From NCBI RefSeq assembly GCF_000003815.2, contig NC_049984.1, positions 16,748,495 through 16,812,494 on the forward strand: a stretch of 64,000 nucleotides of DNA. The letters are read 5' to 3'. Each line of letters starts with the position of its first letter. Positions within the stretch are counted from its first letter, which is position 1. Below are positions 53,426-64,000 of this stretch, one piece after another. Below the pieces are notes generated by a model that did no database searches, was not told where the DNA came from, and saw nothing but the letters and a program-made list of their open reading frames with translations. This DNA is from Branchiostoma floridae. Taxonomy: Eukaryota > Chordata > Leptocardii > Amphioxiformes > Branchiostomatidae. The translations under genes were made by a program, and so were the position numbers.

Positions 53426-56400
53426 CATTTTAGCCTTAGACTAAGTTAGAGATGGACGTAACATGTATAGAACATGTAGTTCTTGTCATTTTGGCTTGCA
53501 TCCTTTGAAGAGTGAATTCACACTATTTCGATGGAAGAAAATTTCTTCTCACACTTAAAGCCCTTATGTTTTATGCTCTTCTTATGTACACTTTTCTTTT
53601 TTCTCACAGCCATTTTTTCATCTCAGACTCTATATCACTAGACTTGATACAGAAATGACCTTATGGGATAATTGTGTAGAGATCCTAGCATTTAATCAGT
53701 AATGATACAAGGATTAAGTTTTATGTAACTGTGCACGCAAAACTTAAAAGTTCCAAGGCATTTTTTTAATTACAGTGTTGACCAGTGCGCCCGATGTTAC
53801 ACTAACGCACCACGATGTGTGGTCCCCTCGTACCACCAGGCACTGCCTAGAGGAAAACACCTGTGTGTGACGTTATTGTTGCTCCCAACCATCTATTTTC
53901 CCCATGCCTCATACCCTAGGAGAACACACACAATGTGTATGTAGCTATGTTTGTCATAATCTGGTATCAGTATCTTATAGTTACTGACAGAAAAAGTCAG
54001 GATGTTCAGATTTTTATTTTAGGAGTCAGGCACTGGATACCTGTTGGCATTTGTTGTCAAGTAATATCTACTTCTGTCTTTCCTATTACAAAAGGATCAT
54101 ATAGATATGGCAGATACTGCATTGGAAAGTTTTACAAGGTTGATTTTAATCACTTTTCCGAACATTTTCATTACTGCACAATGGAAGTGAAACTCTAACA
54201 ACATTTAGTAGGATATACATGTAAACTAAAAGGACCTTCTTACAATACTATGTAAAAGTTGCCTTGTCTTGACCTGGTCCTTTTTCCATCTACATATTTC
54301 AGACGTGAAAGTGTATGCTCTTGTAGTTGAAGAATTTCTGAAATGAAAAATATTTTTCCTTGGAGGAAAATCTTCAAAAGGCTGACTTAGGCGTCGGATT
54401 TCACTCAGAACATCTTTTCTCCATTAGGTCCTTCAGATATAAATATACATTATACAACATAGCTAAGAGTCCTGTTTCAAGTTCGTTTGTCCAAATTTTA
54501 AACATGCCATACCAGTCATACATGTAGCGTTTTATACCACTTTGATGTTGGTCCCTCTGAAATAAAGTGATGTCAATGAAAAGGATAAAAATTATATGAT
54601 TTAAGATGTAAGAATATTTTATTAGTTATACATGTACTGGTATGTGTAACTTTCATTTCTTTGGACAGGTGGATTTAGTATTAGTTGCTTCTGTGATTGC
54701 TCAGATTGCATTATGGGTGAATGAAGTGTACCACTGATATATGGCAAGGTCATCTCCAAGGGCGCGGACCTCCTGTCGAGCCTGGGCTCCGTCTTGAAAG
54801 ACAGCCACATGCCAGTCCCCTTGTTGGGTTTGACAGCAGGTTGTTATGACAATAGGTAGTAATCTTAAAGGGTTATCTGAAACATCGTCGACGGGCTGCC
54901 GACAAGATGTCACGGTGTTGACTTTGGCGTTGGGGGGGCTGCGGCAGGAATGTGGACATAGCAGGAAACCGCGGGGAACTGCAACCGATCCTCCGAGCTA
55001 CGGCTCAAATTGAATTTCCTCCTAATGCAGCTCTCATGGACAAATCCAATTCCCTATAATTTTCCTTTTCCTCAACTTGCCACAACAATACACCCATGGG
55101 CTAGAAAGGTCTATTCGTTGCCAACCGATAATCACAATAATGTATAACTTAGTCCTGCTCACTACTAATAGAGATACATGTAGGTATAGAGCTCTATCAA
55201 GCAGTGTAAGACGTTGCTTTGATTGTAAAACTTCAAAAGAAGCAAGGATCAACAGACTTGTTGAGACCTCCCCACTGGGAAAAGCTAAGGAAGGCTGATA
55301 GACTTCACGCTGTGTCTGTTTGCCCAAAGCAAACTTCCTTGGGAGAGGCTATACTTTGATAATGAACAGCGTCTGCATCCCTAAATCTTTCACTCTCACC
55401 AGTGGTCAAGTCTAAGTCAGTCCTCAGTTCAATCCTTGGGGCATCTGAATTGTCTCGTACAGAATCTGATTCGTCTAACAGTTGGCCTTAGCAATGGATA
55501 AGGTTAAAAGAAGTGTTGATAGTAAAATCTTAAACTTCCTTTGGACAGGCTATATTTTCAGTGTCTGCATCCTTGGATTTTCTACCTTAGCTTCCCCTTG
55601 TGCACTTTGTACATTTAATCAACCTGGCAGACATCCCTATCTGGATCGAGTTGATTTTTCCCTTGTAGTTTAAGCAGGTCTTAAAGTTGACAGCATTGTA
55701 CAGTTATGTATGTCTGAAGCCATTGCCAGAAAAGCGTGCGCGAGATAGAGTGGAACGTTGGCATATGAAATGCCGCACACAACACCACTATATCTTACCA
55801 GGTAGTCACCATTCTGGATGTTTTCTTCCTTCACACTGTAACACAATGCTACAACAAGTACATATCCAGCATGATAAATCAGATTGTGTTTCCTAGTATA
55901 AAAGCCCATTAAATCTTTTAAATGCCATGTGTACTATGACTGTATGTACTAGATTCCATAAAAACTGCAGATACAAAGTATTTCCATTTTCAAGATATCT
56001 CCAATGTGCTTTACAGAGCAACAGCATAATTCTTTTTCCTTGTGCCTTTCAAAGTCATTAAAACTCTCCAAGCTGACTTACATTCCCAAGTGTTGGCCTT
56101 GACCACTTACACTTTCATTTGGAATGATTTTATAAACAGGTCAGTAAATCTGATGACTTTCTCCGTGTCTCCATTTACTATCCATTACACTTCTCCGTAA
56201 ACTTAAAACACTACAAAGCCAGCTCCCTGGGCGCCAATCTGGGTCCAATGTTCCTCCCTCCAGGCAGTCCCACCTCTGGAAGTGCGTCCAGATTTCGGGG
56301 GATTGCATCTCATCCCGAGGTCCTGCGCTGGGGCCTTCCCGTTGATTAGGCATCCTTTGATCTCTCCCCTTCAGGATTCTTCCACCATCAACCATTGCCC

Positions 56401-58206
56401 CCCTCCCCAGCTGCGCCGTACATGTACATATAGTAACCTGACTGTAGTCTTGATGTTTGTCCTTATGGAATGATGGGGGAAATATGCAGAGCAATATTTC
56501 AGCGACCTCTATGGTTCACATGTTGTCAGGGCATTCCTACACCACTAAGATTGTAGGAAGTATGGATCAGACAAAGCATACATGTAGATCTGCCACAGTC
56601 GTTCATCCAAAAAGTGTTATTATAGAACTGTAACAGCACTTTTATTTCAGTCACAATGAACTTTTGTAACCTTTACTGGTTAATGCCAAATATACATACC
56701 AACCTCTTACTGCAGCTACAATCATAGGAGAAAAGTGTAGAATGTAACAAGAACGTTTTGGATTCTCCTTGAAGCATGCCTGGCCATTGTGCCACTAAGT
56801 CTTGTTTCAGATGATTCTTATCTGCAAAAACATTTCCTACTTTTGTGCTTGCACGCAGGCAACTGAGGATAAGTGGTATAATTGTGATGGATAGGAGTAC
56901 AGAAAAGAAAGACTAATAGGAAGGAAGAATTCCTCCTTGGCATGCCAGATTAGTGATGATAAACATGCAGTTTCCTCAGTTTTGCACAAAGCCTTTTCCT
57001 TCTTTTATTTCAACCAAGTTGTTCTTTGTCTACCAAGTGTTTGTTCTTTTGATAAAAACAAGCAAAAAGTGTTTGGGATTAAAACAAAAGTCATAACAGA
57101 AAGGCAAACCTTCACCCAATGTTTGTTGTCTTTGAAAGAAAAGAGATGTTTGATGGACATAGTTAAACATTGTGATAGTATACTTTCAACTAAACCCCAG
57201 CATTATCCAGTATGGCCTGTTGCTAACAGATGTAGAAAGAAAATGTCACTGACTGACAACGTATTGATCTTTTGCTGTTACAACCATCTTTATTTTGTAA
57301 GGTATACAATGTGCATGTAAATTGTAGATGCTCATAAAGTCCATATTTTACTCATTATTAAAGCAAGTCTTAGATAAATGTCATCGTTCGTTGCTTGCTT
57401 CAAATATTTATGAAGTGAAGCTTTCACAACTGTTCTTTTTTTGGAGGAAGTTTGTTTCCAGGTTTTGAACAGCACATGACTTACTAACACCATTCCGGAA
57501 AGTCGTCACCTTTTCATCTTCATCAAGTGGGACAAGTAGGGAAATATTTTCAATACTTGCCACAGAGGATACAACCACATTCTCGACAAATCGCAAAGTG
57601 TTGCTCGTTCCGTGACTAACAAAGTTGCCGTCCCCGTGCCGACGGCATTTTTCCGAGGCGCACGCACGCCATGGAGTTTACCTAGGGAAGAGGGGTGCGG
57701 CTGCGGGCCACATGTGCACACAATCTCGCAGGACAACACGCTGAGTTGTCCTAGGTCTGTCTGCTGTGTTGACTGAACTATCTTGTACTGTTCGATCAAT
57801 CTCTGTCAGGATGTCTGCCATAAAGCTTCATGGGTACTTGAGAAACCCCTGGTATGCTTTGTTCCCCGTGCTGTACAGTTTGTGTCGGAGCGGGGTCGAG
57901 TTTTTACCTCTGGAGTTCAGACATGTTCTGGCAACATTGGGTACTAAAAATTTGTAACTCTGATATTAGCTTGCTTAACTCAAGTGTCATTTTTTAGTCT
58001 TTACCTATGAACGTTTATGACAGAAATATAGATAAAATGATACACCATTAGAAAGGAGCTTGCTCGTTCAAGTGACATGTGTTTACACATGTAGCAGCGA
58101 CATGATTTACAAGGCTTCAAGTTGAATCAGATGTTCTAAATTCCCTGTGTTTATGACATTGTGGATCTTGAGTACATTTGTACCTCAGTCTCCTAGACTT
58201 ATGATG
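53426..58206. other. Long stretch without recognisable gene
   Basis: Mostly AT-rich with GC-richer islands at 54740-55010, 56170-56440 and 57590-57910. Frames of 60-127 codons occur but lack splice context, family motifs and coding composition. Some GC-richer islands could be conserved non-coding sequence. Confidence 0.45.
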
Positions 58207-58418
58207 TACTGTAAATGCAGAAATGTTCGCGGTGGATTAATGTTCGCGGTTTTCGCGGTGACGGCTTCACCGCGAATTTAAAACCACCGCGAACGTTTTT
58301 CTATAATGGTATTAGACTGCAGTCTATATCGTTACCGCGAACTTAAATCCACCGCGAAAAGTCCTTTTTCACTCTACCGCGAAATTAAATCCCCGCGAAA
58401 TTAAATGCATTTACAGTA
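58207..58418. mobile_element. TACTGTAAATGCA MITE, 212 bp, best-preserved copy
   Basis: Perfect ends TACTGTAAATGCA / TGCATTTACAGTA, with alternating TTCGCGGTGG and CCACCGCGAA motifs that make much of the element self-complementary. It is rich in CpG compared with its AT-rich surroundings. Confidence 0.85.
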
Positions 58419-58924
58419 ACCAATACAAATCAGTAAATGGGTGATCCCACAAGTGGAGAAGAGTTAAAGGAAAGTTCGTGCTAATCTTGGCAACTCCTAA
58501 CACTCGCTTTTAATGAATCTATAAATTTTGAACTTGGCACTTCCTCAATGTGGAAGAAAGCCAAGACAGGACCTTTCCCTGTACACTAGCTCCAGACAGA
58601 CTAGCTCTAAGGTTTACCTCTGATGTCCAGCAAAATTTCTTCATACAAACTGTGTCAAAGTTGTTATCTTCAGAACACAATGAAACACATTGTAGGCTCC
58701 AGTCTCATACTTCATTGACGTCTAAGTTCTGTCTCTCGTGTTGTTTACATGGAAAATGCCATACCATGGCAGGGATTTTCTGAGCGTATGAAGAAAGGAT
58801 GGTCATGTGCTTTGCTTGCTTTACAAGGGATAAACATGCCTGAACTCTTGTTGAAAGTCTGTTCTTTAAAGGCAACCTAAGCAATATTACGTTGTTAAAA
58901 GTGGAAATATTCTGAATAAGTTTG

Positions 58925-59173
58925 TCTGTATAATATTGACATCTAATGCACTATTTTAGCACATTTACATCATTATTTCATAAATTGAGCCGTTAAAAAC
59001 GGCGCGGGAACGGGTTGCACAAGGATTCGAGATCAAATCCTTATTTTTGGGGGGTACAATAATAAGGAATATCCTCATACAACTTGTCTCTGTGCCTTTT
59101 TTAACCGCTCAAAGTATGAAATAATGATGTAAATGTGAGAATACAGTGCAGTATATGTCAATATCATACAGAT
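58925..59173. mobile_element. Foldback element, arms about 73 bp
   Basis: The left arm from TCTGTATAATATTGACAT through CACATTTACATCATTATTTC to GAGC-GTTAAAAA pairs with the right arm ending ATATGTCAATATCATACAGA. The roughly 95-bp core is GC-richer (GGCGCGGGAACGGG) and has AAGGAT / ATCCTT words. Confidence 0.88.
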
Positions 59174-59919
59174 TGCCTTATTTAAATGGGTATATGTTTG
59201 CAAGTTTGTGAGAGGGATGGGTTACTATATTGTACATGTACAATCATTAAAACTTACAATTACATGTACAATGTAAAACATGTGGCTCTGGAAATTTGGG
59301 GAGTAGCATGGCTAAGGGGTAAAAATGACACAAGTCACATAACCGTTCCAAAAGATACAATAATTGTTCGAACCTTTATTTATACATGAACGCTCAAATC
59401 GGCCTGCAAGCTGCTTTTCATTGAGGTCATGAGGTAAGAGGCAAGGGTCAGACAAAGTATATAGCAGAAATACAATTTATATCTTTTCAAGTCCTTATGA
59501 GTCTTATAAGTCTGATATGTATAATTTGTATGGTAAACGGTTTGGGTTTTTGTCAATCTTTACAACTAGTTTAGACTACAGTGAGTTTCTCAGAAACGTT
59601 TCAAGAAACGTTGCAGAAATTTCCAATATCTTGTGCCCTCCACGAACAACTGTTGTGTGTAATTAAATACAGGTATTTAATTCAACAAGAGATGCACCTG
59701 GCAGTATAAAACATCAGCTACTCATGTCTAGAAATGCCGCCCCTTGGGGCGCTGTGGCATGAAACCCCAGCCCTCCCCATGGAGAGGAATAGAACCAGGG
59801 AGCTGGTGTGTAATTGGTGCCTTATGCCTGCCCTAAGGTCCCTTGGTAAAGAGGGAAAGAAACTAGATATGCTACTTAAGAGTCAAAAAGTCAACAGAGA
59901 TCAGGGTGGGCCTCTCTGA
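59174..59919. other. Stretch without recognisable gene
   Basis: TGTACATGTACAAT palindromes near 59230 and a short GC-richer part at 59735-59830. Nothing assignable. Confidence 0.45.
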
Positions 59920-60227
59920 TACTGTAAAATCATGTACTTTCACGGTGGGTTTATTTCACAGTAGGAAAAAGAACCTGGCTCCCGTGATTCGAACCCGCAC
60001 CAAACAAATATAAGAAAGAAGTAGAAACAGTCTCCTGGCTCTCCGAATTTGAATCTGCGCCGCTAGATCACAAACCCAACGCACCAAACCATTACACCAA
60101 AGGGACAGTCCCCTTTGGCAAGGTCAGTTTGCCAGCTCTTGAACCCCATCGTTGCAAGTGACATGACTTTGCAGTAGAGAGGACACTGCATAATAACACT
60201 ACTGTGAAAGTTACAAGATTTACAGTA
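59920..60227. mobile_element. TACTGTAAA TIR element holding tRNA-like sequence
   Basis: Ends TACTGTAAAATCATG and GATTTACAGTA, with inner ACTTTCACGGTGGG / ACTACTGTGAAAGT. Inside, the minus strand shows tRNA-like boxes (see 59975-60120), so a tRNA-derived piece is captured or nested. Confidence 0.55.
59975..60120 (-). repeat. tRNA-derived (SINE-like) sequence, two B-box-like motifs
   Basis: The minus strand reads GGTGTAATGGTTTGGTGCG, like a tRNA A-box arm, then GGCGCAGATTCAAATTC and later GGTGCGGGTTCGAATC, both B-box-like. No complete cloverleaf was found, so it is a pseudo-tRNA or SINE head rather than a gene. Confidence 0.5.
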
Positions 60228-63200
60228 CTCTCACTTGAGGGAAAGGGTATCTGCTTACCAACAAGAAAATGGGACTGATTTATGTTGTTGGACAGTTGTT
60301 CATCTTATGTACATGTACTTGCCTTCTTATCGTGTTCAAGTATATTCTTTTTACCAGGTTTTGCAATTGTAATTTGTATATTCTTGACATGTGTTAGTAA
60401 AAGTAATGGGCTTTATTCAAAGAACGTTTGCCAAAGAGCTATTGTCATTCTGTAAGATATTGAAAGCAGGTTTGCTACCTAGACAAACTGTAAATATGAG
60501 TGAGGTAGTTTTGATAGCTGCCGTTCGAACTACCATTGAATGCTCGGACATTTGTCTTTGTGCATGCAAAAAGACGAAAATATGTTTACACCATTAAAAG
60601 GGCCTCAAATTGCCAGTTACATTATTATTCTCAATGTACATGTCAGAGCTAACCTAGGCTATAGTGGAAATGGCATATTTCTGTCAGCTTCTAATATCCA
60701 GAGGAGACATTTAAAAAGAGCCTTAAAGTCCCAGTGCCAATTTAGCACAAAGCTGCCCTATTAGAGCCAGAAAAGGGCCTCCCTAGTGGATAAGCTCTTC
60801 TACTTTGTTTTCCCCTTGCAACATGTACTTAGGAAGACCCACATGATCCAGGGGTAACCATGTTACATCCCTGAGCCAGAGGAGACCAGTGGTGTTGACA
60901 TGATTTGGCTACCAGTCCTCTCCAACCTGCCAGGAAACTGGAGGCGCAACGGGCTTGACCATTGCTTCCAGCCTGTAGGGGGGTGTTTATAAAACTGAAT
61001 TGTTCAGGGAGCTTAGGCATTCCGTGAATTTGGTTTGTAAAAACAGTGTTTATCCTTTGCTCATTTAGATTTTTTTTAAAGAACAATTTCCTGAACTTGA
61101 ACAGAACATTTTCTGCAGAGCACCTGAAAAAATAGTATTGAAATGAATTTTTCTGTACTTTTTGCTTTATTTGGATCTCCATTGGTGTTAATGTTACATT
61201 ATACCATTTCACTTTTCTTCCTGGAGTCTGTACAATCCAGGTACAATGAACTGAAATGTAAGAAATAAAACCTACACAATCTTTAAACAGAACTCCAATG
61301 CAAAGACTACAGGGATTTTTCCTCCTTTTACTTGAGTAAATTTCTTTCTGATTTGCTGTCAAAGGAAAAACAAATCCTTCAGAGTGAGCAGTGTGTCCAA
61401 GGGAAAGAGAATTTGGTCCAAATTGCCAGCCTGGGGTCAGCAGGAGGGAGATATGCTCTGCTGTGATGAGATCATTTGTTCTGCATCCAAGAGAACTGCC
61501 CCAGACATGTGGCCAGCAGGTGGCTGACACTGAGATGGGGCACCTCTTGCAGGATGTGGCAGTTCTGTTTCTGCAGGGCTTCCTGTGATATTACAGTCGG
61601 GCATGTTTTCTATTAGACACTGTTGCACAGGAACTATTCCGACTTTTGGACGCTTGCCGGTTACGTAACTGGAGTCATTTAATAGACACCTGTGAAGTTG
61701 TCATTAGAGAAACGGCCAGAAAGCAACAAAACTTAAAAAGAAAAGAAAAAATTGCAGTAATATAAACAAGTCTATGAGCTTTCAGCCAAGAAATTGTACT
61801 GCTGTCGGCATGGTAGCTTCTGGAGATGGCTAAAGAATAGAGTCATTTATTTTTGGGGAGAGAGTAACTGATTGTTTGTATACCAAGAAGGGGTTGGATG
61901 GGGGCGGCACACGCCCCTCCCCTTTTTTATCTATCCATGCCCAGAGTAGGTTTCTGGTATGATGAAACACTGCACTACCCCTTTTTCTGGTATCCTGTAT
62001 TTGGCACTGCTGTGGTAAAGTGAGGCTTGTTCACCCTAGGAAAACCAGTGTGTCAAGTCTTAAGGGATTATGCTATGTAAAAGTGTTAGTGTAATACTCT
62101 GGTTTCATAGATTGTTTGTGTCTTGGTATCTTCTATTATGTCTTTCCAGCACGTCATTTCGCACAGCTGACAATTTTTCTCCAATGTTCAGATAAGCTAG
62201 AACTGAGGTATCTTAATCTTTTGACTCAGCCGACTCTTATTCCTCCTCCAAGGCAGGCTTGTTAGTGAGGATGTGTCTACTTTTAGCAGCTTTCTTAGCA
62301 GATGTCAGACACTCTGGTCATGGCAGCTTGCCCAAGTAGGCTCCTGCTTAGTGTTCTCTGCTGTCTCCCAGTCAGACTGCATTACATCCCAATTAAAGAG
62401 GGCTCCTTGGAGAGTGATTAGCCATGTCATTAGATAAATCCAAACATTTGTGGTCCAAACAACTTGAAACTGTAAACTAACTCCTCAGTTCTCTCTCCAT
62501 ACACAACTCTGTACGTGTACGTTTCTCGCCCTTCTGTCGCTGAAGCGACCTTGAAGGAAACCGTGACTTGTTATAAGAAGTCAGAGTCGCTGGTTGCGAG
62601 GGTCGACTTGGGGCAAGCCGGTTAAGATATCTTCTTGTGTGGCGTGCCTCCCTGGCCAACTCTTCCACTTCACTTGACAAGCGGATAAGATCTCCTGTCC
62701 TGAATACAGAGCACGAATGGACACTTTTTTTTTCTCTGTCCAACTCCTCTTGCCCTCGCTTCAAGTGGGGTTGGCTTGAGCTGGATGCCACCCAGTTGGT
62801 TCTAAAATTATCTCAAATTGTAGGCTTTCCCCTAGAGGGGGGGTTGGGGATTTGATGATGTGGATGTCACCCTGGGTTTGTTGTTGTTTTCATTGTAGGT
62901 AGGCAGGAGGTTGTAAGAGATCCCCCAGCAGGATCCTACAACTTGGGGAGGATCTTTATCCCTACAGCCCCCCCCCCCCCATTACCTTCTTCCATCCCTG
63001 CCCCCCTGTAGAGTTATCTGAGAGATGATCTTTTCACCCAGTTTGAATTAGTGAAAGTTTTTCTGGCAATCTCTTTATCCTGGGTAGTAAAACTATTTCC
63101 CCCTATTAGCAGATGATAGGGTGGGCCCAAAGCAGGGGACTGGGATAAGTGGGTTTGGAGATAATCATTTTGGGTGATTGACGCCTAGATTAGGGGTAGT

Positions 63201-64000
63201 CACTCATGCCCCATTCATCACAAGTAGGAGAGGTTTTGTCTTGCCTATTGTGGTGGGGACAGCCCTGTAACCATTGCTTTTTGGTCTCCAGGCATTCGTC
63301 TATGAAGGGAGGGAACAATAACAACAATTTCAGAGAAAATGAGCATACAATCATTTGTAATCGCCCCTTGCTGTCCTTTTCTTGGAAGTCAGTGGCAGGG
63401 ACTCGAAGTGGGCTTGCCGGTGTCTTTGCCACTTTTTGCACAGGAAACTTTGCGTGTGTGTACTCGGACTGTGTATGTCAGAGTTGTCATTGGTGGAATA
63501 AGTTGAAGTGGGACCTCTGGCATCCATCTGTAGTGCTGACGTTATCCTGGGAGAAGGGTGGCTAGACATATAAACAACATACCTTCACACATGTTTGTCC
63601 TGCACACAAGTAAACGTAATAACATAGCGGATGTAAACTTACTGTCCTCAAGCCATGTGGGAACGTCTCTCCGTCCACCCAGGCCAGGGCAAAGGAATGT
63701 TTTATACCTGAGCAATGAGGGCAGAAAGGGTTATCATTCAAAAAGAAACAAGTCCCTCCCACCCCACAGATCACTGCTAATTAAAAGTGACTGCCTTTGG
63801 GGCACTTGCTTTACTGCCAAACCCCTTAATTATTTGCAGGGGGAGGTTTTAATCCAGCTAGCCTGCAGCCAACAGCAGGAAGCCAGCAAAGTTTGTGGCC
63901 AACATGTGGTGGTGGCTCCTCCCTCTTTGGCCAGGAGATTGGTTCGGCCCAAATTACAAATAAATTGCTCAGCACACGCACTGCAGCTTTATTCAGGTGC
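60228..64000. other. Right end: repeat-poor non-coding stretch
   Basis: Fewer recognisable repeats than the rest of the window and GC-richer blocks at 61370-61600, 62500-62800 and 62880-64000, with C-run 62969-62982. A 233-codon minus frame (60829-61530) and a 104-codon minus frame (62477-62791) exist, but neither shows family motifs. This may be regulatory DNA of a gene to the right. Confidence 0.4.

Noticed and set aside
60829-61530. 233-codon minus-strand frame
   Set aside because: Unusually long for chance, but composition (many Trp, Cys, His, Phe) is not coding-like and no family motif or splice structure is visible. Would need transcript or homology support.
62477-62791. 104-codon minus-strand frame with a helical charged stretch
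   Set aside because: Plausible-looking composition, but no homologue recognised and no splice or start support; left as non-coding.

Overview
This is eukaryotic genomic DNA from an animal with intron-rich genes, most likely a lancelet (amphioxus, Branchiostoma). The reasons are two highly conserved chordate-like proteins split into small exons, a dense background of short inverted-repeat and composite repeats, and several tandem repeats that straddle exon-intron junctions, a pattern I recall being described for amphioxus. The species call is inference. All exon coordinates were assembled by eye from reading frames, GT/AG sites, codon phase and remembered human orthologues, so single ends may shift by a few bases.

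Left part, minus strand, 1015-19869: a virilizer homologue (VIRMA/KIAA1429), the scaffold of the m6A RNA methyltransferase complex. Twenty-seven coding exons are visible, from the initiator ATG at 19869 to an exon ending at 1015. The remaining C-terminal third lies beyond the left edge. One junction (exon 7 to exon 8) does not keep frame and probably hides an unseen microexon. Middle part, plus strand, 20271-42385: SPT16 (SUPT16H), the large subunit of the FACT histone chaperone. Twenty-five coding exons in consistent phase cover nearly the whole protein; only the last basic C-terminal stretch (about 40-50 residues) was not found. The two genes are head to head with start codons 400 bp apart, so 19870-20270 must hold both 5' UTRs and a shared or overlapping CpG-containing promoter; a YY1-like motif overlaps the VIRMA start codon.

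Right part, 42386-64000: about 21.6 kb with no exon I can defend. It is either a long last intron of SPT16 plus intergenic DNA, or intergenic DNA alone. It holds MITE-like elements, two large foldback elements, tRNA-derived SINE-like pieces, local tandem duplications and G-runs. Some moderately GC-rich, repeat-poor stretches could be cis-regulatory.

The most interesting signal is recurrent duplication at exon edges. A VIRMA exon end with its splice donor is repeated about ten times in the next intron. SPT16 shows a tandem duplicated whole exon (two alternative versions of the linker before the middle domain), a possible 18-nt microexon copied from a neighbouring exon end, a duplicated final acceptor whose use would truncate the acidic tail, and decayed copies of the edges of exons 6, 7 and 21. 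The window also holds two nearly identical inverted copies of a TIR element of about 0.9 kb (one cut by position 1), and 3' ends of two non-LTR retrotransposons inside SPT16 introns. I did not find a convincing wholly new system; the splice-junction duplications are the best candidates for follow-up.
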